Shown piece after piece: positions 1 through 5,375 of a stretch of 5,719 bases of DNA; within the stretch, counting starts at the first letter, position 1, and each line of letters starts with the position of its first letter. Source of the stretch: an uncultured Caulobacteraceae bacterium (GTDB taxonomy: Bacteria; Pseudomonadota; Alphaproteobacteria; Caulobacterales; Caulobacteraceae); NCBI GenBank assembly GCA_937910255.1, contig CALEOQ010000254.1, positions 1 to 5,719 on the forward strand, in the 5' to 3' direction. Under the pieces are notes generated by a model. That model saw only the letters and a list, made by a program, of their open reading frames with translations, searched no databases and had not been told where the DNA came from. The translations under genes and the position numbers were made by a program.

Positions 1-43
1 GCCGGGGGTGCGGAGAGGTGTGGTTGTGTGTGTTTTTTTTTTT
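1..43. other. Non-genomic low-complexity sequence and poly-T at contig end
   Basis: This stretch is G/T-rich low-complexity sequence ending in eleven consecutive T (33-43), directly against the outer end of an Illumina P7 adapter. On the minus strand it reads adapter, then poly-A, then CA-rich noise. That is what a sequencer reports once a read has passed the end of the library molecule. It should be treated as read-through noise carried into the assembly and trimmed. Nothing in it is interpretable as biology, and the poly-T should not be taken for a terminator. Confidence 0.93.
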
Positions 44-107
44 CAAGCAGAAGACGGCATACGAGATTACGACGTGACTGGAGTTCAGACGTGTGCTCTT
101 CCGATCT
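44..107 (+). other. Illumina P7 index adapter (assembly contamination)
   Basis: Positions 44-67 match the Illumina P7 flow-cell sequence, which begins CAAGCAGAAGACGGCATACG. Positions 68-73 (TACGAC, or GTCGTA in read orientation) occupy the six-base index slot. Positions 74-107 match the read-2 / multiplexing primer site, which begins GTGACTGGAGTTCAGACG and ends CTTCCGATCT. The match is full length and in the correct order. In forward translation it gives the peptide fragments QAEDGIRD and VTGVQTCALPI, known as a contaminant signature in protein databases. Any ORF crossing it, including an open frame at 8-223, is an artefact. Confidence 0.99.
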
Positions 108-794
108 GCCGGCGGCGGGCGGGGCGGCGGGTCGGCCCCAGCCGGCGGCGTTGGTCAGGGCTCGCGCCTGCTGACCCCAGACCGCCGACCAGGGCATGCC
201 CGTTAGCGCCAGAAAGACAATGACGACGCTGGCGAAGGCTCCCGTCCAGCCATGGACGCGACGCCATCGCGTCCGCGCGCCTGCGGGGAGACGATGACGG
301 CGCCGCGGCCACCAGAGAATCGCGCCGGTGACCGCCAGGACGATCGCCCAGCCGGCGGCCAGTTCGGGCAGCAGGTTGGCCTGGGGACCCAGCAGGGTCA
401 GGCTGTGGAGCGCCTTGACCCAGGCCATCGACCCGTCCGGCGGGGTCTCCCCGAGAAGGACGGCGCTGGCCGGGTCCAGATGGAGCCGGATCGGATCTCC
501 CTCCGGACGGCGCACCACGGCCTCGGCCGAGCGGCCGTCTGCGGGCACGGTGATCCGGGTGACGAGGCCGCCCGATGTGGCCTCCGCCGTCGCCAGCCAG
601 CGGGACGGCTGGACAGTCACCGCCGCGGGAGCGCGGAGGACGTCGCCATAGATGGCGGAGTCGATCTCGTCCTTGAACAGATAGGCGCCGCCTGTGGCCG
701 CCATCAGCATCAGGATGGGCAGCACCAGCAGGCCGGCGATGAAGTGAAGCCGCCAGACGGCGCCATAGCCTCGAACATCAGGTCGAACGGACAT
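108..794 (-). CDS. PepSY-associated transmembrane protein, N-terminal 229 residues (cut by contig end)
   Basis: Likely inner-membrane protein of the PepSY-associated TM family (PiuB-like), often encoded beside TonB-dependent receptors and implicated in metal or siderophore uptake and reduction; the precise reaction is not settled. The frame runs uninterrupted from ATG 794 to the adapter junction at 107/108. A first membrane helix (about residues 16-39) has the family pattern R-LHF-x-GLL and ATGGAYL. A soluble periplasmic-type stretch follows (about 45-125). Then come VKALHSLTLLG (126-136), a second helix ending in GAILWWPRRR (157-166), an RRVHGW motif (178-183) and a third helix ending LTGMPWSAVWG (197-207), all typical of the family. 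GGAG at 806-809 lies 11 nt before the start. It is 53 nt downstream of the receptor gene and probably cotranscribed. Family members are usually well over 350 residues, so the C-terminal part is missing because the assembly ends here; the frame stays open artificially through the adapter. Family assignment is firm, substrate unknown. Confidence 0.86.
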
Positions 795-804
795 GTCGGC
801 CAGG

Positions 805-811
805 TCTCCTT
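805..811 (-). promoter_or_regulatory. Ribosome binding site of the PepSY gene
   Basis: The minus strand reads AAGGAGA here, a near-consensus Shine-Dalgarno sequence with 11 nt between it and the ATG at 794. It supports that start codon. It begins directly after the intergenic hairpin at 813-839, so folding of that hairpin leaves the site just exposed. Confidence 0.6.
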
Positions 812-812
812 G

Positions 813-839
813 GCGACGGCCGGTGGGACCGGCCGTCGC
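813..839 (-). promoter_or_regulatory. Perfect 12-bp GC-rich hairpin between receptor and PepSY genes
   Basis: Positions 813-824 and 828-839 are perfect reverse complements (GCGACGGCCGGT against ACCGGCCGTCGC) around a three-base loop. The structure starts 9 nt after the receptor stop codon and ends one base before the Shine-Dalgarno of the next gene. No T-run follows on the minus strand, so it is not a classical intrinsic terminator. A role as a 3'-end stabiliser, partial terminator or processing site that sets receptor-to-PepSY expression ratio is inferred. Confidence 0.5.
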
Positions 840-847
840 GTGTGGGT

Positions 848-2881
848 TCAGAAGTCGAGGACGAGGCCGGCAAACAGCGAGCGGCGATCGCCGGGCCAGT
901 AGGCGGCCGTGGCGGATCCGGCGGTGATCACCGGCTGGACGTTGGAGACATAGGCCTCGTCGGTCACATTGCGCAGATCGACGAAGAGGCTGACGCCAGG
1001 ACGGAAGGTCCAACCGGCGTTGATGTGGGCCACCGCATAGGCCGGCGCGCGGGCGGTGTTGGCGAAGTCCACGAAGGCGCCTTCCGGCGTCCACTCCACC
1101 GAGGGCGCCACGAACCAGCCCTGGGGCGCCTCATAGCGCAGCTCGGCGCGATAGAGGTGTTCGGGCGCCACGGGCAGGCGGTTGTCGCCATACTGCGGAT
1201 CATCCCGGAAGGCGAAGTCCGACCAGGCATAGGTCTGGCGCAGTCGCCAGGCCGGGGCGAAGCGCCAGTCGAGCGCCGCCTCGATCCCCCGGTGATAGGT
1301 CTCGCCGGCGTTGAAGGTGGTGGCTGGCCTGTCCTGGCTGACGCTGAACTGCAGAAGCTCCTTCTCCAGCTCGGCGTGATAGAGGGTCACGTCCCAGGTG
1401 AAGGCGCCGCGCCGGCCCCGGGCGCCGGCCTCGTAGGTGAGCGCCTCCTGCGCCTCCACCGGGGCGAAGCCGGCGTTGGTGGGCGAGAGGGACCCGAAGT
1501 TGGGCGGCTCCACCGAGCGGGTCACATTGGCGAACACCTGCGCCCCATCCGGCGCCTCCCACAGGAGGCCGATGCGCGGGGCGACCCAGTCGAAGCTGCG
1601 TGAGGCCTGCAGGTTGAAGGTCCCGGCGACGCCCGGCACGGCGCGGCTGTCATAATCCCGCTCGGCGACCCCGTAGGTCGCGCCAGCGACGAGGGCCAAC
1701 TGGTCGGTCAGGAACAGGCGGCCTTCGCCGAACAGGTCCAGGGCGCGGGCGTTCTGGTAGGAGATCGAGCGCAGGTCGCCCCGCGATCCCGCGCGATTGA
1801 CGTAGAAGTGGGAATCCAGATCGCCCTGGCGCGCCCACAGGCCGCCATAGGCGTCGGCCCGGCGTCCGGCGATCTCGCCAGTCCAGTCCAGCTTGGCGAA
1901 CAGGCCGTAGTTGCGGCTTTCCTGGGCGATGACCTGGAAGATGGGATGTTCCAGGTTCTTCCAGATTCCATAGGCGCCGGCGCTGAGCGAGAGGTCGCTG
2001 GCGATGTCCCAGTTCAGGGTCACGGCGGAGCGCAGGGCGCGCACGTCGCGGGCATAGTCGTTGGCGATGTTGCCCGCGCTCGCCTGGTCGGGATCGGCGT
2101 CGAACTGGGCCCGCGTCAGGGCGCCGGGGATCTCCTGCTTGATGTCGGCCCCGTTGAGGATCAGGCGAATCTCGGCGCGCTCGCCCAAGTCCCGGCCGAG
2201 ATTGAGGCTGGCGAACTGCAGGTTCTGCTGGCTCTGCGGCCGCGGCCCCTGGCCGGTCTGGTTGGTCACGGCGACGAAGCCGTCCCAGGCGCCGGTCTTG
2301 CCCGCGGCGGCGGCGTGCTGGCGCAGCATGCCAAAGGCGCCGCCGTCCAGGCGCAGGCGCAGATCATAGGGGGCGGTTTCGCCGGTCGGCGTCACCATGT
2401 TGACGGCCCCGCCCAGGGTGGCGCCGCCGAAGCGCAGGGCGTTGCCACCGCGATAGACCTCCACATAACGGGTGATCAGGGGATCGGCGATCTGGCTGTC
2501 CCCATAGCCGTCGGCCTCGTTGAGCGGCAGGCCGTCCTGGGCCAGCAGCAGGCCGCGGTTGTGGTTGGCGTTGCCGAGCCCCGAGCCGCGGATCGAGAGC
2601 CGGATGTCGCCCCCCCACTTCTTCTGGGCGAACACGCCGGGCGCATCGCGCAGCATGTCGTCCAGGGCCAGCGCGAAGCGGTTCTCATAGGATTCCGCGG
2701 CCACGACCGAGACGCCGCCGGGGGTTTCGGAAAGTCGCTGGCGGGCGTCGGCCACCACGGCGGGGTCTTCGGGATCTGGCCGGCCGGTGACGATGACGGA
2801 GTCGACGGTGGTCTGGGCCTGGCCCGCGCAGGGCAGGGCGAGAACGAGGAGGGCGCCGCAGGCGCCGAAGGCGGTCTTCAT
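848..2881 (-). CDS. TonB-dependent outer-membrane receptor, FecA-like
   Basis: Outer-membrane beta-barrel that imports a scarce ligand, most likely a metal chelate, using energy passed from TonB-ExbB-ExbD. From the ATG at 2881 it is 677 residues, a normal size. Residues 1-22 form a signal peptide (MKTAFGACG, hydrophobic core LLVLALP, probable cleavage near QA/QT). A TonB box VDSVIVTG follows at 26-33. The plug (about 45-167) has DDMLRDAPGVFAQKKWGGD (74-92), SIRGSG (96-101), DGLPLNEADGYGD (116-128), YVEVYRGGNALRFGG (139-153) and LGGAVNMVTPTG (156-167), closely resembling ferric-citrate-type receptors. The rest is barrel, ending in the expected terminal aromatic (LVLDF). There is no N-terminal signalling (STN) domain, so FecIR-like surface signalling is not expected. 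A TTG two codons upstream (2887) is an alternative start, but the ATG gives the better signal peptide and spacing from GGGGA. It lies between a DUF2946 gene and a PepSY gene. Substrate is unproven. Confidence 0.96.
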   Translation of the reverse strand: MKTAFGACGALLVLALPCAGQAQTTVDSVIVTGRPDPEDPAVVADARQRLSETPGGVSVVAAESYENRFALALDDMLRDAPGVFAQKKWGGDIRLSIRGSGLGNANHNRGLLLAQDGLPLNEADGYGDSQIADPLITRYVEVYRGGNALRFGGATLGGAVNMVTPTGETAPYDLRLRLDGGAFGMLRQHAAAAGKTGAWDGFVAVTNQTGQGPRPQSQQNLQFASLNLGRDLGERAEIRLILNGADIKQEIPGALTRAQFDADPDQASAGNIANDYARDVRALRSAVTLNWDIASDLSLSAGAYGIWKNLEHPIFQVIAQESRNYGLFAKLDWTGEIAGRRADAYGGLWARQGDLDSHFYVNRAGSRGDLRSISYQNARALDLFGEGRLFLTDQLALVAGATYGVAERDYDSRAVPGVAGTFNLQASRSFDWVAPRIGLLWEAPDGAQVFANVTRSVEPPNFGSLSPTNAGFAPVEAQEALTYEAGARGRRGAFTWDVTLYHAELEKELLQFSVSQDRPATTFNAGETYHRGIEAALDWRFAPAWRLRQTYAWSDFAFRDDPQYGDNRLPVAPEHLYRAELRYEAPQGWFVAPSVEWTPEGAFVDFANTARAPAYAVAHINAGWTFRPGVSLFVDLRNVTDEAYVSNVQPVITAGSATAAYWPGDRRSLFAGLVLDF

Positions 2882-2935
2882 GTGCAAAGGGTCCCCGGCC
2901 GCGATGGGAGGCGGCCGTCACAGGTGCAGGAGGCC

Positions 2936-2959
2936 GGGCGCGGCCGTGCGGCCTCGCCC
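2936..2959 (-). promoter_or_regulatory. GC-rich hairpin in the leader of the receptor gene
   Basis: GGGCG (2936-2940) pairs with CGCCC (2955-2959). After one mismatch (2941/2954), GGCC (2942-2945) pairs with GGCC (2950-2953) around a four-base loop (2946-2949). This gives nine base pairs in the 106-nt gap between the DUF2946 stop and the receptor ATG. No U-tract follows. I saw no cobalamin-riboswitch-like or other recognisable riboswitch pattern around it, and the gap is too short for the larger riboswitch classes. Function unknown; with GC this high, chance pairing remains possible. Confidence 0.35.
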
Positions 2960-2971
2960 AGGGTTCATGTC

Positions 2972-2988
2972 AGGACCAGAGCGGTCCT
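2972..2988 (-). terminator. Small hairpin at the DUF2946 stop codon
   Basis: AGGACC (2972-2977) and GGTCCT (2983-2988) are perfect reverse complements around a five-base loop. The stem begins on the last base of the TAA stop codon (2990-2988) of the DUF2946 gene. No run of U follows, so intrinsic termination is unlikely to be efficient. With the second hairpin at 2936-2959 it could attenuate readthrough into the receptor gene or protect the 3' end. Assigned as terminator-like on position only. Confidence 0.3.
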
Positions 2989-3401
2989 TAGGCCTGCAGG
3001 TGTGGGGGGCCTCTGGCGGGCGGGGGCGGCGCAGCAAGGCCGCGACCCGGGGCGAGGTCGATCGAAATCGCGAGGTCGGCGCGCGCGGTCGGCAGAAACG
3101 CCACCGGCTGGCTCGTCAGCAGGTCCGGCGCCGTGGCGCCGACTCCATGGCCAGCGAAGACGCAAGGGTTATGACGCGCCCCGTCATCCTCGTCCGAAGG
3201 CGCCTGGTCGTCGGCGGCCGCCGCCAGATCGACCATGCCCTGGGCCGTACAGAGGACCAGGTTGAATCCTGGTCCGTCCGCCTGGGGCGGGGCGGCCATG
3301 TAGCCGGGGGGGATGAGGATCTTGAGCCCAAGGGCGACCATCGCCAGCATCAACAGGATGCCGTGCGGGAGACTCGCTGATCGGGGCGTCGAACGCTTCA
3401 C
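2988..3401 (-). CDS. DUF2946-type small membrane or exported protein, probable metal-associated accessory
   Basis: A 137-residue protein resembling the DUF2946 family, whose biochemical role is unknown; relatives are commonly encoded beside metal-type TonB-dependent receptors. The N-terminus is short and basic (KRSTPRS) and is followed by a hydrophobic helix (about 13-31, GILLMLAMVALGLKILI) serving as signal or anchor. Next comes the family-typical PPGYM (31-35), then LVLCTAQG (48-55), an acidic linker (DDQAPSDEDDG, 64-74), HNPCVFAGHG (77-86) and a proline-rich C-terminus with ARGPP. C51, C80, H77 and H85 are candidate metal ligands (inference). The start is GTG at 3401 and is uncertain: no good Shine-Dalgarno is close. 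A four-codon leader starting ATG at 3412 (Met-Ala-Ser-Ala-stop) ends across this GTG with a GTGA overlap, which could allow coupled initiation. It lies upstream of the receptor and is probably cotranscribed with it. Confidence 0.78.
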   Translation of the reverse strand: MKRSTPRSASLPHGILLMLAMVALGLKILIPPGYMAAPPQADGPGFNLVLCTAQGMVDLAAAADDQAPSDEDDGARHNPCVFAGHGVGATAPDLLTSQPVAFLPTARADLAISIDLAPGRGLAAPPPPARGPPHLQA

Positions 3402-3425
3402 GCGCTCGCCATAGGCCAGGCCCGG

Positions 3426-3440
3426 CCCCTTGGGAAGGGG
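3426..3440 (-). terminator. Weak hairpin between the transglutaminase and DUF2946 genes
   Basis: CCCCTT (3426-3431) and AAGGGG (3435-3440) form a six-base-pair stem with a GGG loop, starting 10 nt after the transglutaminase stop. No U-tract follows. It marks the only plausible boundary between the two gene modules. A partial terminator is possible, but readthrough from the upstream operon into the metal-uptake genes cannot be excluded. No convincing -35/-10 pair was seen in the 49-nt gap. Confidence 0.3.
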
Positions 3441-3450
3441 CGAGCTTGAC

Positions 3451-4431
3451 CTATTGCTGCTGCTGTTGCTGCTGCTGGTCGTGCAGGCCGGTGGCCGGAT
3501 TGGGGCGCCGACGGGCGTTGCGGCTGAAGGTCGGCTGCGAGATGCGCAGGAATTCCGGTTCGGTGATCGCCGCCCGGGCGCGCCGCACGGAGACGCCCAC
3601 CGCCAGCTGGCTTTCAGCGTCGCCCTTATAGACCCCGCGGGAGGGCGGCACGTCGCTGTAGTCGCGCCCGACGGCGGCGGCCACGTGCCGCTCGCCGGCC
3701 ATCACATTGTTGGTCGGATCAAAGCCGACCCAGCGCAGGCTCGGCAGGAAGACCTCGACCCAGGCGTGGGTGGCGTCGGGATCGGAGCGGTCGCCGCTGT
3801 CGCGGTCGGTGAAGAGATAGCCCGACACGTACCGCGCCGGAATGCCCCAGGCCCGGCAAAGCGCGATCATGATGTGGCTGAAGTCCTGGCAGACGCCGCG
3901 GCGCTCGCGCAGGGCGTCGTCGATCGGACTGTCGGCTTCCGTGACCCCGGTCTCATAGGCGAAGGATTCGTAGATGATCTTCGACAGTTCGCTGACCGCG
4001 GTCAGGGGGTCGCGCTGGCGCAGGCGGCCGATGTCATGATCGGCTGCAAAGGCGCGCAGCAGGTCGGTCTGAACCGCAAAGCCGTGCTCGCGCAGGAAGT
4101 CGAACTGGTCGCCCTGCACGAAATCGCTGCGCAGCCGGTCCCATTCGCCCATGTCGAGGGCCTCGGGCAGGGGAATCTCGGCCTGGGTCTCGACGGCCGA
4201 ACGGGCCACGATGGTCAGGCGGTCGTGCGGTTGCGGCACGTCGAAGTGGTAGACGGCGTTGCCGAAGGTGTCGGCGTAGGAGAACAGCTGCGTGCCAGGA
4301 TCGATCTCCAGGTCGAAGCTCACCAGCCGCTGGCGCGCGCCTTTCTGAGGCTGCATCCAGACCTCCATGAGGCTTTCGCGAACCGGGGCGGCGTAGTGGT
4401 ACTGGGTGACGTGGCGGATTTCGAGAAGCAC
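3451..4431 (-). CDS. Transglutaminase-like cysteine enzyme of the ATP-grasp/alpha-E module
   Basis: A 326-residue cytoplasmic enzyme of the bacterial transglutaminase-like family (COG1305 type), with no signal peptide or membrane segment. Such proteins act as peptidases, amidases or acyl-transferases through a Cys-His-Asp triad; the substrate here is unknown. The N-terminal domain (about 1-80: LEIRHVTQYHY, MEVWMQPQKGARQRL) is the bacterial transglutaminase N-terminal region. The core has RRGVCQDFSHIMIALCRAWG with C181, then ARYVSGYL (199-206), THAWVEV with H222, and WVGFDPTNN with D238, so the triad is intact. The start chosen is GTG 4431: AAGGA (4437-4441) overlaps the stop of the alpha-E gene, with a 5-nt spacer, and homology begins there. 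A longer frame from 4512 is rejected because its extra 27 residues overlap the alpha-E gene and look like shadow translation. The C-terminus is eight consecutive glutamines directly before TAG. It is translationally coupled to the two genes upstream. Family assignment is near certain. Confidence 0.95.
   Translation of the reverse strand: MLLEIRHVTQYHYAAPVRESLMEVWMQPQKGARQRLVSFDLEIDPGTQLFSYADTFGNAVYHFDVPQPHDRLTIVARSAVETQAEIPLPEALDMGEWDRLRSDFVQGDQFDFLREHGFAVQTDLLRAFAADHDIGRLRQRDPLTAVSELSKIIYESFAYETGVTEADSPIDDALRERRGVCQDFSHIMIALCRAWGIPARYVSGYLFTDRDSGDRSDPDATHAWVEVFLPSLRWVGFDPTNNVMAGERHVAAAVGRDYSDVPPSRGVYKGDAESQLAVGVSVRRARAAITEPEFLRISQPTFSRNARRRPNPATGLHDQQQQQQQQ
3454..3477 (-). repeat. Trinucleotide repeat encoding a C-terminal polyglutamine tail
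   Basis: On the coding strand this is two identical 12-base units, CAGCAGCAGCAA twice, giving eight glutamines, followed at once by the stop codon TAG (3453-3451). TAG differs from CAG by one base, so the stop could have arisen inside a longer repeat. Trinucleotide slippage here would change tail length without a frameshift. Confidence 0.9.
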
Positions 4432-4436
4432 GGGAT

Positions 4437-4441
4437 TCCTT
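4437..4441 (-). promoter_or_regulatory. Ribosome binding site that fixes the transglutaminase GTG start
   Basis: AAGGA on the minus strand overlaps the TAA stop of the alpha-E gene and has a 5-nt spacer to GTG 4431. Position and spacing decide for GTG 4431 over the longer frame beginning at 4512, and they imply translation coupled to termination of the upstream gene. Confidence 0.75.
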
Positions 4442-5375
4442 AGGCCGGAAGGCGCATTTCGAGGGGATAGGCCACGAAGGCGTCGTAGACCCCGCGGTGG
4501 ATTTCGCCGCACTCGGCCAGCACGCCCTCCAGGAAGGCGTGCGACCCGTCGCGCTCGATCTCGCCCATGTCGGCATATTGCAGCCGCGCCTTCAGCCGGC
4601 CGGCCAGGCGCTCTGGCCCCACATGCACCGCCTCGGCGTGGCGGCTGAGCATGGAAAGATGGGCTTCGATCTCATCGGTGCAGAAGCGGATGGACCGGGG
4701 GAATTCGGCGTTCAGCAGCAGGAATTCCAGGATCGGCCGGGCGCGGACATCGGCGGTATAGGCCCGCAGATAGGGCTCGAGCGCACAGCTCATGCGCAGC
4801 ACGGCGGTCAGGGTCGGGTGGTCGAGCTGTTCCACGCCGCGGCCGAAACAGACCTCAAGCAGTCGTCCGATCAGCTGGGCGCGTTCGAGATGGGCGCCGA
4901 GCAGCAGGAACCGCCAGCCCTCGCCGTGGCTCATAGTGGCGTCGGCGGCGCCCTTGAACAGATGCAGATCGGCGATGATGTCGTGCAGGAAGGCCGAGGA
5001 GCCGTCGTTGAACGACTTGGCCGCCGTGGCGCCCGACAGGCGCAGATGCACCAGGTTCAGCCGCTCCCAGGTCTCGCTGGTGATCTGGTCGCGGACCTGG
5101 CGAGCGTTCTCCCGCGCCCGGGCCAGGGAGGTGACCACCGAATTGCCCTCCAGCCGGTCCAGCGCCAGGGCGCGGGCGGACTCGAAGGGGTTGGCGACCT
5201 TTTCCGGCTTGGCCTCTCCCACCGCCGACAGGGCGATGCGCGCCACCTGGGCGGCGGTCTCGGCCCGGTCGAGGGTGGCGGTAAGCATGATGTCGGATAG
5301 GCGGGCCACATGCTCGGCCCGCTCCACATACCGGCCGATCCAGTAGAGGCTGTCGGCGACCCGGGCGAGCATCAT
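4440..5375 (-). CDS. Alpha-E domain protein
   Basis: A complete 311-residue, mostly alpha-helical protein of the alpha-E family (COG2307 type), conserved beside circularly permuted ATP-grasp proteins. Its biochemical role is unestablished; it is thought to assist the ATP-grasp/transglutaminase peptide-modifying module. Recognisable stretches are LARVADSLYWIGRYVERAE (3-21), ARENARQVRDQIT (87-99) and ETWERLN (101-107), the helical motif SHGEGWRFLLLGAHLERA (149-166), and a C-terminal part with RSIRFC followed by LRAYTADVRARPILEFLLL-like helices. No signal peptide or membrane helix is seen. Length matches the family. Two ATGs are adjacent (5375 and 5372). The first overlaps the ATP-grasp stop as ATGA and the second as TGATG, so either is coupled to the gene upstream; GGAG sits 10 nt before the first. 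Stop is TAA at 4442-4440. Confidence 0.97.
   Translation of the reverse strand: MMLARVADSLYWIGRYVERAEHVARLSDIMLTATLDRAETAAQVARIALSAVGEAKPEKVANPFESARALALDRLEGNSVVTSLARARENARQVRDQITSETWERLNLVHLRLSGATAAKSFNDGSSAFLHDIIADLHLFKGAADATMSHGEGWRFLLLGAHLERAQLIGRLLEVCFGRGVEQLDHPTLTAVLRMSCALEPYLRAYTADVRARPILEFLLLNAEFPRSIRFCTDEIEAHLSMLSRHAEAVHVGPERLAGRLKARLQYADMGEIERDGSHAFLEGVLAECGEIHRGVYDAFVAYPLEMRLPA

Noticed and set aside
33..43. Poly-T run as the tail of an intrinsic terminator
   Set aside because: It adjoins the outer end of the P7 adapter and is the poly-A that follows read-through past the library molecule, not genomic DNA.
8..223. Forward ORF of 71 codons at the left edge
   Set aside because: Its central part is the translation of the P7 adapter and the remainder is antisense to the PepSY gene. 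It is a sequencing artefact.
2882..2987. Cobalamin or other riboswitch upstream of the receptor
   Set aside because: The gap is only about 106 nt and I could not find the conserved boxes of a cobalamin riboswitch or another class. Only simple hairpins are visible.
1808..3265. Forward ORF of 485 codons antisense to the TonB-dependent receptor and DUF2946 genes
   Set aside because: Long antisense frames are expected opposite GC-rich genes. It runs across two real genes and their gap, is Gly/Ala/Arg-rich without a recognisable domain, and the opposite strand has strong family motifs.
3430..4443. Forward ORF of 337 codons opposite the transglutaminase gene
   Set aside because: It starts with a poly-leucine run that is the complement of the polyglutamine codons and mirrors the whole transglutaminase gene. 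No domain is recognisable, so it is a shadow.
4432..4512. Extended N-terminus of the transglutaminase from an upstream ATG at 4512
   Set aside because: The extra 27 residues are Arg/Pro-rich shadow translation of the end of the alpha-E gene. The GTG at 4431 has a well-placed Shine-Dalgarno and begins exactly where family similarity begins.
4497..5300. Forward ORF of 267 codons opposite the alpha-E gene
   Set aside because: It lies entirely within the alpha-E gene on the other strand, has low-complexity Gly/Ala/Gln composition and no recognisable motif.
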